NCBI GenBank assembly: GCA_031373545.1
Contig: JANMMT010000081.1
Location: forward strand, 1 to 64,000
Direction: 5' to 3'
From: JADCCX01 sp031373545
GTDB taxonomy: Bacteria > Pseudomonadota > Alphaproteobacteria > Rhizobiales > Beijerinckiaceae
Length of the DNA: 64,000 nucleotides
Shown here piece after piece: positions 50,446-59,159 of this stretch (positions are counted from its first letter, which is position 1; the number at the start of each line of letters is the position of its first letter). The position numbers and the translations under genes were made by a program. The notes below the pieces were generated by a model that ran no database searches, was not told the origin of the DNA, and worked only from the letters and a program-made list of their open reading frames with translations.

Positions 50446-51900
50446 TCAATAGGCTTGCTTGGTGTTGAGCAGCGACACCGGCGTCATGGCAAGGATGTAA
50501 AGGTCCATCCAGATCGACCAGGTGTCGATGTACTGAAGGTCATACTCCACGCGGCGCTGGAGTTTTTCCTCCGTGTCTGTCTCGCCGCGCCAGCCGTTGA
50601 TCTGCGCCAGTCCGGTGATGCCCGGCTTCATGCGGTGGCGGGCATAGTAGCTGTCCATCACCTCGTTGTAGATGCGCGTGCCGGCCTTCGCCTGCGTGGC
50701 ATGGGGGCGCGGGCCAACCAAGGACAACTCGCCTTTGAGGACGTTGAAGAGTTGCGGCAATTCATCGAGCGAGGCCCGGCGGATGAAGCGGCCCACCGGC
50801 GTGACGCGTGGGTCATCCTTGGTGACGAGCTTGGAGGCCGACGCATCCGACAGCTCGGTGAACATCGAGCGGAATTTGTAGACCTCCACCAGCTGGTTGT
50901 TGAAGCCATGACGCTTTTGCTTGAACAGCACAGGTCCCTTCGAGGTGAACCGCACAGCCAGGGCCACGGCGAGCATGAGGGGGGAGAGCAGCACGATGGC
51001 GAGCGCCGCGATTACCCGGTCTTCGATTTCTTTCAACGCCCAGCTCCAGTCGGAGAGCGGCTTGTCGAACACCGCCAGAAACGGCACATCCCCAATGTAA
51101 CTGTAGGCGCGCGGGCGCAGGCGCAGCTTGCTCTGGTGCGCGCTGATGCGAATGTCGATGGGCAGCACCCAGAGTTTTTTCAGGAGTGCCAGGATGCGGT
51201 CTTCCGCCGTCGAGGGCAGCGTCACGATGATCAGATCGACCTGTTCGGCGCGGCAGAACGCTGCCATTTCATCGAAGGTGCCCAGTACACGATACCGATC
51301 CACCGGCTGTGCCGAGCGGTCCGTCCCCCGGTCATCGAACACACCGCAGACCTTGATGGCAGATTGCGCCGAGCGCCGGAGTTGCGCGATCAGTTCCTCC
51401 GCCGGGCGACCACCGCCCACGATGACGGCGCGGCGCACGAGACGGCCCTGCCGTGTCCAGCGGCGGATCAGCACGCCCGTCACGATACGCGCGAGCCCCA
51501 CCATCGCCAAGGTGAGGCCCAGCCATGCCAGCAGAAAGGGCGCCGGAACCAGCGCATCGGAACCCGTGAGATACAGCAGCGCAGCTAAGCTTCCCGCCAC
51601 GGCCACCAGGGCCGCAACACCGCGCGCCACCTGTTTCACGGGTTGGCCGAGGGCCTGCACCGTGTAGGACCACGCGCGCTGGGAGGCGAAGACCACCGCA
51701 CCCGAGAGCGCCAACCCCAGCACAAGCGGCGAGAACATCGCCTCCTGCTGGGACAGCGGCAACAGCGCACTGGCCATGAGAGCCGCCACGAAGGCCACAA
51801 TCGTATCCAGCATCGCGACGATCGCCACCAGGCGCGGCTGATCGATGGGCTCGGCGGGCTGGTGGGCCGGGCGGGTAATGGCGGCAAGCGCGTCAGTCAT
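50446..51900 (-). CDS. Undecaprenyl-phosphate glucose phosphotransferase (WcaJ-like initiating transferase)
   Basis: A 484-aa polyprenyl-phosphate hexose-1-phosphate transferase. Four or five TM helices occupy the first about 140 residues, then a Rossmann-like CoA-binding region (AVIVGGGRPAEELIAQLRRS). The C-terminal bacterial sugar transferase domain has VLFKQKRHGFNN, VYKFRSM, RRASLDELPQLFNVLKGELS, LVGPRPHA and ARHRMKPGITGLAQINGWRG. It starts exopolysaccharide or O-antigen synthesis by placing glucose-1-phosphate on undecaprenyl phosphate. ATG 51900 was chosen over the GTG at 51933. No other repeat-unit genes adjoin it. Confidence 0.92.
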   Translation of the reverse strand: MTDALAAITRPAHQPAEPIDQPRLVAIVAMLDTIVAFVAALMASALLPLSQQEAMFSPLVLGLALSGAVVFASQRAWSYTVQALGQPVKQVARGVAALVAVAGSLAALLYLTGSDALVPAPFLLAWLGLTLAMVGLARIVTGVLIRRWTRQGRLVRRAVIVGGGRPAEELIAQLRRSAQSAIKVCGVFDDRGTDRSAQPVDRYRVLGTFDEMAAFCRAEQVDLIIVTLPSTAEDRILALLKKLWVLPIDIRISAHQSKLRLRPRAYSYIGDVPFLAVFDKPLSDWSWALKEIEDRVIAALAIVLLSPLMLAVALAVRFTSKGPVLFKQKRHGFNNQLVEVYKFRSMFTELSDASASKLVTKDDPRVTPVGRFIRRASLDELPQLFNVLKGELSLVGPRPHATQAKAGTRIYNEVMDSYYARHRMKPGITGLAQINGWRGETDTEEKLQRRVEYDLQYIDTWSIWMDLYILAMTPVSLLNTKQAY

Positions 51901-52054
51901 GGATTTATGAGGCCTGTGAAAGAGTTGCTTCACCTTACGCCCGCAATGGCTGACGGAGCCTTAACAGCGGGGCGGCCTGTTCCCGCAGGGGCTGGTTCTG
52001 CCTCCTGCTTTGGTCTAGAGCGGCGCTTCTTGAATCCCATTGCAAAGGCCCCCC

Positions 52055-53089
52055 ATGCGCGCGCTTCAGCTCTTTGGCGACCGTGATCTTCGATTGGTCG
52101 AGATGGACAATCCCGCACCGCCCGCGCCAGGCGAAGTGCAGATTCGCGTGGGGCATGTGGCGCTCAACCACTTCGATCTCTGGGGCTTTCACGGCATGGC
52201 CTTTGCCAAACGCCTGCTGCCCCTGGTCGTCGGGGCGGAGGGCTCGGGCACCATCGCAGCCGTCGGAAAAGGCGTCACAGGCTTCAAACCGGGTGATCTG
52301 GTCACCATGTACGGGGCGCTCACCTGCGGTGCATGCAAGCACTGCAAGGCGGGCGTGGACAACCTCTGCGAAGATGTGAAGGGCGTCTATGGCTTCCACA
52401 TCCACGGCTTTGCGCGGGAGTTTCTCAACATGCCCGCGCGCCTCGTGGTGAAAGCGCCTGCGGATGTCTCAGCCGCTAACGCCGCCTGCACGGGCATCGC
52501 CTTTGGCACCACCCAGCACATGCTGTTCGACAACGCCAAGCTGCTGCCGGGCGAAACGCTGCTGGTCCATGCGGGCGGCTCGGGCATCGGCACGGTGGCG
52601 ATCAAGATGGCCAAAGACATCGGCTGCACCGTCATCGCCACGGTGGGAGACGACGAGAAGGGCATCAAAGCCAAGGCTTTGGGTGCAGATCACGTCATCA
52701 ATTACCGCACCGAGCGATTTGAGGGCGAAGTGCGCCAGTGGACCAAGAAGAATCTCGGCAAGATCGGCGTGGACGTCGTGTTCGAGCACGTGGGCGCCGA
52801 GACGTGGAACGGCTCGCTGCTGTCGATGAAAAAGGGCGGACGCCTCGTGACCTGTGGGTCCACCTCGGGCGTGACCACCACCATGAATCTGATGCAGCTG
52901 TTTCAGCAACAGTACCGCATCTTCGGCTCTTTCGGCTGCCGCATCGAGAACATGAGCCAGAGTCTCGCCAAGATGGCGGCGGGCATCACTCCGGTCATCG
53001 ACACGATTTATCCCGTGGCCGATCTGGAGCAGGGCGTGGAGCGGCTGGAGAGCCGCAAGGTGTTCGGAAAAATCCTCGTGGCGTTTTGA
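52055..53089 (+). CDS. Zinc-binding alcohol dehydrogenase/quinone oxidoreductase family protein
   Basis: A 344-aa MDR-superfamily enzyme. A GroES-like domain with GAEGSGTIAAVGKGVTGFKP comes first. The structural zinc cysteines are in CGACKHCKAGVDNLC (four Cys), while the usual catalytic zinc Cys is replaced, as the segment reads LNHFDLWGFHG. The NAD(P) loop is LLVHAGGSGIGTVAI. It could be a crotonyl-CoA reductase-like or quinone-type reductase; the substrate is unknown. It is monocistronic, divergent from the sugar transferase, and followed by typA after 148 bp. Confidence 0.88.
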   Translation: MRALQLFGDRDLRLVEMDNPAPPAPGEVQIRVGHVALNHFDLWGFHGMAFAKRLLPLVVGAEGSGTIAAVGKGVTGFKPGDLVTMYGALTCGACKHCKAGVDNLCEDVKGVYGFHIHGFAREFLNMPARLVVKAPADVSAANAACTGIAFGTTQHMLFDNAKLLPGETLLVHAGGSGIGTVAIKMAKDIGCTVIATVGDDEKGIKAKALGADHVINYRTERFEGEVRQWTKKNLGKIGVDVVFEHVGAETWNGSLLSMKKGGRLVTCGSTSGVTTTMNLMQLFQQQYRIFGSFGCRIENMSQSLAKMAAGITPVIDTIYPVADLEQGVERLESRKVFGKILVAF

Positions 53090-53167
53090 TATGACGCACC
53101 TTCACACCTGCTATCCGCGCTCTTGAGTTGCCCGCCCGCGTCAACCGTGATATCGCGCCGCACAATC

Positions 53168-53198
53168 GAGCGATCCACGGATTCACCGTCGATCGCTC
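53168..53198 (+). promoter_or_regulatory. Stable hairpin in the typA leader region
   Basis: GAGCGATC-C-ACGG, loop ATTCA, CCGT-C-GATCGCTC: a 12-bp stem interrupted by one C/C mismatch, 40 bp before the typA ATG. It is either the terminator of the preceding gene (only TCTTTA follows) or a leader structure for typA. Confidence 0.5.
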
Positions 53199-53237
53199 TC
53201 GGTCTTTATAGGCACCCCCGTTTCAGGACATATCCAG

Positions 53238-55067
53238 ATGGAAATCCGCAACATCGCCATCATTGCTCACGTTGACCACGGCAAGACGACGCTGGTAGAC
53301 AAGCTGCTCGCGCAGTCGGGTTCGTTCCGTGAGAACGCGCGCATCATCGAGCGCGTGATGGATTCCAACGATCTGGAAAAAGAGCGCGGCATCACCATCA
53401 TGGCCAAGTGCACCTCCGTGGAATGGAAGGGCACGCGCATCAACATCGTCGACACACCGGGCCACGCCGACTTTGGCGGCGAGGTGGAGCGCATTCTCAA
53501 CATGGTGGACAGCGCCATCGTGCTGGTGGATGCCGCCGAAGGCCCCATGCCGCAAACCAAGTTCGTGGTCGGCAAGGCATTGAAGCTGGGCCTGCGCCCC
53601 ATCGTCGCCATCAACAAGGTGGACCGCCCCGATGCGCGCCACGTGGAAGTCATCAATGAAGTCTTCGACATGTTCGCAGCTCTGGACGCCAACGACGACC
53701 AGCTCGACTTTCCGATCCTCTACGGTTCAGGCCGCGACGGCTGGATGAACGTGGCCGCCGAAGGCCCCAAGGAAGATGGCCTCGCACCGCTGTTCGATCT
53801 CGTGCTCAAACATGTGCCGCTGGCCAAGACCGAACCCGGCGCTTTCCGCATGATCGGCACGCTGCTGGAAGCCAACCCGTTTCTGGGCCGCATGATCACG
53901 GGCCGCGTGACGTCAGGCACGCTCAAGCCCAACCAGACCGTCAAGGTGCTGGCACAGGACGGCACGCTCGTCGAGAACGGCCGCATTTCGAAAATCCTCG
54001 CCTTCCGCGGCGTGGAGCGTCAGCCCATCGAAGAGGCGGTGGCCGGCGATATCGTGGCGATTGCCGGCCTGTCCAAGGGTTCGGTGGCCGACACCTTCTG
54101 TGCGCCCGAAATCAACGAGGCGATGACGGCCCAGCCGATCGACCCACCCACCGTGACCATGAGCTTCATCGTCAATGACAGCCCGCTGGCAGGCACCGAA
54201 GGTGACAAAGTGACCAGCCGCGTCATCCGCGACCGCCTGTTCAAGGAAGCGGAAGGCAACGTCACGCTGAAAATCGAGGAAAGCACCGAAAAGGACAGCT
54301 TCTTCGTCTCGGGTCGCGGGGAATTGCAGCTGGCCATCCTGATCGAGACCATGCGCCGCGTAGGCTTCGAGCTGGCCATGTCGCGCCCGCGCGTCGTCAT
54401 GAAGAAGGACGAGGCTACCGGCCAGATGCTGGAGCCCATCGAAGAGGTGCTGATCGACGTGGATGAGGAATACTCCGGCGTCGTCGTGCAGAAGATGTCC
54501 GAGCGCAAGGCAGAAATGCTGGAAATGCGGCCCTCGGGCGGCAACCGCCTGCGCATGGTGTTCAACGCGCCTACACGCGGCCTGATCGGCTACCAATCGG
54601 AATTGATGACCGACACGCGCGGCACCGCCGTGATGAACCGCCTGTTTCACGCCTATGAGCCCTACAAGGGCGAGTTGGCGGGTCGCAACAACGGTGTGCT
54701 GATTTCCAACGATGCGGGCGAAGCCGTGGCCTATGCCATGTGGAACCTGGAAGACCGTGGCGCCATGATGATCGAGCCGGGCTGGAAGGTCTATCAGGGC
54801 ATGATCATCGGCATCCACAACCGCGACAATGATCTGGAAGTGAACATCCTCAAGGGCAAGAAGCTCACCAACGTGCGTGCGGCCGGCAAGGACGAGGCCG
54901 TGCGCCTCACCCCGCCCATCCGCATGACGCTTGAAAAGGCGCTGGCCTGGATCCAGGACGACGAACTGGTGGAAGTGACACCGAAGTCCATCCGCATCCG
55001 CAAGACCTATCTCGATGCCAACGACCGCAAGCGCTTCAGCAAGCAAAAGGAAGCGCTGGCGAGCTGA
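53238..55067 (+). CDS. typA: Ribosome-associated GTPase TypA/BipA
   Basis: A 609-aa translational GTPase. The G domain has G1 AHVDHGKTT, G2 ERGITI, G3 DTPGHADFGGEV and G4 NKVDRP. An EF-G-like domain II follows (about 205-300), then domain III/V (GRGELQLAILIETMRRVGFE) and the BipA C-terminal domain ending in RKTYLDANDRKR. It helps 50S assembly and growth under stress or cold. Length and motifs are typical. A strong hairpin lies 40 bp upstream, and a 16-bp tandem repeat starts at its stop codon. Confidence 0.97.
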   Translation: MEIRNIAIIAHVDHGKTTLVDKLLAQSGSFRENARIIERVMDSNDLEKERGITIMAKCTSVEWKGTRINIVDTPGHADFGGEVERILNMVDSAIVLVDAAEGPMPQTKFVVGKALKLGLRPIVAINKVDRPDARHVEVINEVFDMFAALDANDDQLDFPILYGSGRDGWMNVAAEGPKEDGLAPLFDLVLKHVPLAKTEPGAFRMIGTLLEANPFLGRMITGRVTSGTLKPNQTVKVLAQDGTLVENGRISKILAFRGVERQPIEEAVAGDIVAIAGLSKGSVADTFCAPEINEAMTAQPIDPPTVTMSFIVNDSPLAGTEGDKVTSRVIRDRLFKEAEGNVTLKIEESTEKDSFFVSGRGELQLAILIETMRRVGFELAMSRPRVVMKKDEATGQMLEPIEEVLIDVDEEYSGVVVQKMSERKAEMLEMRPSGGNRLRMVFNAPTRGLIGYQSELMTDTRGTAVMNRLFHAYEPYKGELAGRNNGVLISNDAGEAVAYAMWNLEDRGAMMIEPGWKVYQGMIIGIHNRDNDLEVNILKGKKLTNVRAAGKDEAVRLTPPIRMTLEKALAWIQDDELVEVTPKSIRIRKTYLDANDRKRFSKQKEALAS

Positions 55068-55127
55068 GCTTAACCTGCGGAAGGTTTGACCTGCGATAGG
55101 CTTAACCTGCGGAAGGTTTAACCTGCG
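55064..55127. repeat. Four tandem 16-bp units after typA
   Basis: Units at 55064, 55080, 55096 and 55112 all end ACCTGCG. Units two and four (GAAGGTTTGACCTGCG and GAAGGTTTAACCTGCG) differ at one base; one and three share GCTTAACCTGCG. The first unit contains the typA stop. The 133 bp that follow, up to the histidine kinase, show nothing recognisable. Confidence 0.85.
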
Positions 55128-55260
55128 GGAAACCCTCACGCCTGAATCCCGGCGCCGATGCGCCGTCGAACGCCTTTGTGTGGCGCTGGTGCCACACACC
55201 CTGCACGAATCTTCAACACCTCCTGCGCAAAGCTGATGTCGCAAATATGCGGCGCTGGAC

Positions 55261-57303
55261 ATGTGGATGCACTTCGACTTCTCCCTGCTGGCTTACATCA
55301 TGACCGCCGTGGCTGGGCTCACGGCGATTGTGGCCGTATGGCTGCTGCGCGATGTGCTCGAGGCACAGGCGCGCGCAGATGCCGCTGAGATGGAGGCAGA
55401 GGCGTTGGCTGACCGCATTTTCCACATGACCGAAGTGCAGGCGCGCCAGGCCGCATTGATCGAGACCCAGGGCGATCTCGTGGTGCGGCGCGACAGCACA
55501 GGGCACATCACACAGACCAGCGCGGCGTATGCGAAACTGGCGGGCGCATCCCCCGAAGCGCTCATCGGAACCAATTTCGATTTCTCCGCGCCGCGTGAGG
55601 CCCCGCTCGATGGGGATGCCCACGGCCGTTATGACCAGCGCATCGGCACACATCAGGGCGAGCGCTGGATCAGTTGGATGCAGATGCCCGTCCGTGACCG
55701 CGAAGGGCGGATTGTGGAGACCTACTGCGTGGGACGCGACATTACGGACCGGCGGCGCGCCGAAGCCGCGAACGAGGCCAAGTCCCGCTTTCTCGCCACT
55801 GTGAGCCATGAGGTGCGCACCCCCCTCAATGGCGTGCTGGGCATGGCCGACCTGCTGCTCGACACCCCTCTTGAGCCCGAGCAGACGACCTATGTCAGCG
55901 CCATCAAGACCTCAGGTGAGGCGCTGCTGTCGCTGATCGACGAAATCCTGGATTTCTCGCGCATCGAGGCGGGCAAGGTCGATCTTTCTGCCGAATCCTT
56001 CGATCTCCACCAGATGGCGGAAGGCGTGATCGAACTGCTGGCCCCGCGCGCGCAAGGCAAGGGGATCGAACTGGCGCTGTCCATCGATCCGCTGACACCG
56101 CGCATGGTCGTGGGCGACGGCGCGCGCATTCGCCAGATTTTGCTCAATCTAGCGGGCAATGCCGTGAAGTTTACACAGGACGGCGGCGTGGGCATCGGCC
56201 TGACTGCCGATAGCACCACGCTCGCCTTCTCCATTTCCGACACAGGTCCGGGCATTCCCGCCAACCGGCTGGAGGCGATCTTCGCGGATTTCGAGCAGGC
56301 CGATGGCTCTGGCCGCCAGCAAGCGGAAGGCACAGGTCTAGGCCTTGCCATCTCGCGGCGCCTGGCTGAACAGATGGGCGGCGGGATCACCGTGCAAAGT
56401 TCACCCGGTGCGGGGGCGACCTTCACGCTGCATCTGCCACTGCGCCTGGCGACGGGTGGAGCGCCCGATGCACCGCCCGCGCTTGATTTGAACGGCCAAC
56501 GTGTGCTGATTGCCACTCCGGGGCCATTTGAAGGTCCGCATCTGGCAGCGCGCCTTACCGAGCGCGGTGCCCAAATCACACTCAGCCGCACCTTGAGCGA
56601 GGCGGAGGCGCATCTGGCGCAGCAACGATACGACATCGTCTTGGTGGATGGCAGCTTTGGTCCGGAAGACGCCCGTGCCCTCGGCCAGCGCGCCAAGCTT
56701 CGAGGGGCGGGTCAAAGGCTCGTGCTGCTCTCGCCTTATGAGCGGCGCTCCATGGGCTCTCCCACCGAGGCCGGATTCGACGGTTATCTGGTCAAACCCG
56801 TGCGGGCCCGCTCCCTGTATGCGCGTCTCACGGCTCTGGATGCACAGCACAGCGCGGGCGTATCTGTGGCACAGGCGATCATGCCGGCAGGCCATCTGCC
56901 CAAGCTGCATGTGCTGCTGGCCGAGGACAACCCGGTCAATGCCTTGCTCATGCAACGCCTGCTTGAAAAGCAGGGTGCAACCATTCTCCATGTCACGGAC
57001 GGCGAGGCTGCGCTCACCTGCCTGCTGAACGAGCACAGTTTTGACCTGGCGCTGCTGGATCTGCGCATGCCCGGGCGTGATGGGCGGCTGGTGGCGGAAG
57101 CCCTGCGCGCGCACGAACGGGCGGCCAATCTTCCGCCATTGATTCTGGCAGCGGTCACGGCCAATGCGTTTGCCGAAGACCGCGCCGCGTGCCTGGCATC
57201 AGGCTTTGATGCCTTTCTGCCCAAGCCTGTCAAACCGGTCGATCTGGCAGATGTGCTGCACCAGGCCGCCGCCAGGCGCGCGTTGGCGCTGCGGGCCGCC
57301 TGA
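55261..57303 (+). CDS. Hybrid sensor histidine kinase/response regulator
   Basis: A 680-aa protein. One TM helix (about 9-29) is followed by a PAS domain (about 65-165), HisKA with FLATVSHEVRTPLNGVLGMA (phospho-His), HATPase_c with an N box (NLAGNAVKFT), G1 (ISDTGPGIP) and G2 (GTGLGLAISRRLAEQMGG). Two receivers follow. The first (about 410-530) is degenerate: its central Asp is in VLVDGS but the acidic pair is missing. The second (about 545-665, VLLAEDNPVNALL; DLRMPGRDG; LPKPVKP) is intact. It is an ArcB/BarA-like phosphorelay kinase without an Hpt domain. It precedes olsB by 82 bp. Signal and partner are unknown. Confidence 0.94.
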   Translation: MWMHFDFSLLAYIMTAVAGLTAIVAVWLLRDVLEAQARADAAEMEAEALADRIFHMTEVQARQAALIETQGDLVVRRDSTGHITQTSAAYAKLAGASPEALIGTNFDFSAPREAPLDGDAHGRYDQRIGTHQGERWISWMQMPVRDREGRIVETYCVGRDITDRRRAEAANEAKSRFLATVSHEVRTPLNGVLGMADLLLDTPLEPEQTTYVSAIKTSGEALLSLIDEILDFSRIEAGKVDLSAESFDLHQMAEGVIELLAPRAQGKGIELALSIDPLTPRMVVGDGARIRQILLNLAGNAVKFTQDGGVGIGLTADSTTLAFSISDTGPGIPANRLEAIFADFEQADGSGRQQAEGTGLGLAISRRLAEQMGGGITVQSSPGAGATFTLHLPLRLATGGAPDAPPALDLNGQRVLIATPGPFEGPHLAARLTERGAQITLSRTLSEAEAHLAQQRYDIVLVDGSFGPEDARALGQRAKLRGAGQRLVLLSPYERRSMGSPTEAGFDGYLVKPVRARSLYARLTALDAQHSAGVSVAQAIMPAGHLPKLHVLLAEDNPVNALLMQRLLEKQGATILHVTDGEAALTCLLNEHSFDLALLDLRMPGRDGRLVAEALRAHERAANLPPLILAAVTANAFAEDRAACLASGFDAFLPKPVKPVDLADVLHQAAARRALALRAA

Positions 57304-57385
57304 GCGGCAGGCCCATCGTCACAATTCTGTCGATGGATTGTGTTTTGCCTGCCATATCAATCCTGTCTTTGATTCTGGAAGCCCC

Positions 57386-58387
57386 ATGTCCATCGGCAAC
57401 ATGCATGAAATGCGCAGGGTGATCAGCGGGTTTAATCCCCTGCCGCATGCGCTGATCGCGGGGGCGGATCTGCTGCCGGGTGCCGACGATGTCGTGCGCG
57501 ACACGCGGGGGCTGGCCTTGTCTCTCGGGCGCATTGGCCAACTGGAGGTGCGCCTGGCGGTGACGCGGCGCGAAATTCGGCGCGCACAGCGCCTGCGCTA
57601 CAAAGTATTCTATGAGGAAATGTCAGCGGTGCCGGCTGCTGCGTTGCGTCTCACGAGGCGCGACAAGGATGCATTCGACTATGTCTGCGACCATCTGCTG
57701 GTGGTCGATCACGACCGCATGGTGGGGCCCATTGGCCGCCGCCGCCCCAAAGTCGTTGGCACCTACCGCCTGCTGCGCCAGGACGTGGCGGATGCGCATT
57801 TCGGATTCTACACCTCAAGCGAGTTTGCCATCGATGCGCTGATTGACCGCCACCCCGGCGCGCGTTTTCTGGAACTCGGCCGCTCCTGCGTGCTGCCGCC
57901 GTATCGCACGAAAAAAACGCTGGACCTGCTCTGGCACGGCATCTGGACCTACGTGCTGCACCACCGCATCGACGTGCTGTTCGGTTGCGCCAGCCTTGAG
58001 GGCACGGACCCTGACAGGCTGGGGCTTGAGCTCTCGTTCCTGCATCACCATGCCAAGGCCGAGGGAGCATGGCATGCGCGTGCGCTGCGCCACCGGCATG
58101 TCTCGATGGAGCGCCTGCGCGTCGAGGCTGTCGATTCCCGCAAGGCGCTGGCGGCGTTGCCCCCGCTGATCAAGGGCTACCTGCGGGTCGGCGCAAAGAT
58201 CGGCGAAGGCGCTGTCATCGATCACCAGTTCGGCACCACCGACGTGCTGATCGTGTTGCCCGTTGCGCAGATCCACCCCCGCTACATCAGCCATTACGGC
58301 GAGGATGCGAGCCGTTACAGCTCACACGGTCGGGCGGCGATAGGTCCAGACGCGGGCGGGCGGCAGGTTCTTCCAGATGCGGCGTGA
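57386..58387 (+). CDS. olsB: OlsB-type L-ornithine N-alpha-acyltransferase (ornithine lipid synthesis)
   Basis: A 333-aa GNAT-fold N-acyltransferase. LEVRLAVTRREIRRAQRLRY and KVFYEEM are the hallmark start of the OlsB/hemolysin-like acyltransferase group, with LELGRSCVLPPYRTKKTLDL later. It acylates ornithine with a 3-hydroxyacyl-ACP to give lyso-ornithine lipid. ATG 57386 has GGAAG upstream. The last 22 or so residues extend past the usual end and overlap the convergent pmtA gene by 66 bp. No olsA gene is adjacent. Together with pmtA it marks a phosphorus-free and methylated membrane lipid locus. Confidence 0.85.
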   Translation: MSIGNMHEMRRVISGFNPLPHALIAGADLLPGADDVVRDTRGLALSLGRIGQLEVRLAVTRREIRRAQRLRYKVFYEEMSAVPAAALRLTRRDKDAFDYVCDHLLVVDHDRMVGPIGRRRPKVVGTYRLLRQDVADAHFGFYTSSEFAIDALIDRHPGARFLELGRSCVLPPYRTKKTLDLLWHGIWTYVLHHRIDVLFGCASLEGTDPDRLGLELSFLHHHAKAEGAWHARALRHRHVSMERLRVEAVDSRKALAALPPLIKGYLRVGAKIGEGAVIDHQFGTTDVLIVLPVAQIHPRYISHYGEDASRYSSHGRAAIGPDAGGRQVLPDAA

Positions 58388-58903
58388 GACGCCGGCGTCA
58401 AATCCGCCCACGAGCGGCACCGGCGAGGCATTCATGTACGTGAACTGCACGAAAGGGCTGCCCGGCAACATCATGTCGAAGGCCGTGCGCAGCAATTGCA
58501 GCCGCTGGCGCTCAGGCCGGGTCAGCATGGGCAGGCTCGAGACCATGGCCGCAACAGGGCCGTTCAGTCGGCCATCCAGCGAGCCGTGCAGGTCATAGGC
58601 ATCGCCCTCGATCACAGTGACGCCAGGAAAACGCGTGCGGAGCAGTTTGGCGAAATCCTTGCTGTATTCAACGACATACAACCGCTCGGCTGGCACGCCG
58701 CGTGCCAATAGCGCCTGCGTCACAGGCCCTGTACCCGGGCCCAACTCCACCACCGGACCTGGGATCACCGGATCGACCATGGAAGCCATGCGGCTCGCCA
58801 ACGCTTTGCCCGATGGCGCGACAGCCCCGGTTTTCAACGGATTCTCGAACCAGGACTTGAGAAAGCGGGCCTCGTCCTCGAGGTCCGTGTCCCGCTTGGG
58901 CAT
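58322..58903 (-). CDS. Phospholipid N-methyltransferase, PmtA-like
   Basis: A 193-aa SAM-dependent methyltransferase. EARFLKSWFENPLKTGAVAP matches the N-terminal amphipathic, membrane-binding helix of PmtA-type enzymes, followed by the SAM loop VVELGPGTGPVTQALL and the acidic site VTVIEGDAYDL. It would methylate phosphatidylethanolamine towards phosphatidylcholine. ATG 58903 is the family start; upstream frame is open but lacks the pattern. Its 3' end overlaps olsB tail-to-tail by 66 bp. A dimethyladenosine transferase (KsgA-like) reading is less likely because of the N-terminal helix. Confidence 0.85.
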   Translation of the reverse strand: MPKRDTDLEDEARFLKSWFENPLKTGAVAPSGKALASRMASMVDPVIPGPVVELGPGTGPVTQALLARGVPAERLYVVEYSKDFAKLLRTRFPGVTVIEGDAYDLHGSLDGRLNGPVAAMVSSLPMLTRPERQRLQLLRTAFDMMLPGSPFVQFTYMNASPVPLVGGFDAGVSRRIWKNLPPARVWTYRRPTV

Positions 58904-59120
58904 GACCTGAGCGGCTGAAGGTTTACGCACGGGATCGAGCAAATGAAGAGGCTCCAAAGGACGCCGGACCCTAGTCGCATGTTGATGGGCTGGCAAGATG
59001 GTGTGGCCTGAAGGGCTGAGCACAGCCGAACCCGCGAATGCCTAGCCACTTTAACACCTATGCAAGGAACATGCCGCATGCTTAACACGCAGGATGCAGC
59101 CCGTCTTGCGGGTTGCAGGC

Positions 59121-59150
59121 AAGGGATCACGAGACAAGGGATCACGAGAC
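59121..59150. repeat. 15-bp tandem duplication in the rpoN leader
   Basis: AAGGGATCACGAGAC at 59121-59135 and again at 59136-59150, followed by a third partial copy AAGGAATCGA that carries the ribosome site for the ATG at 59160. Duplicated ribosome-site-like AAGGG sequences therefore stand in tandem. Confidence 0.85.
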
Positions 59151-59159
59151 AAGGAATCG

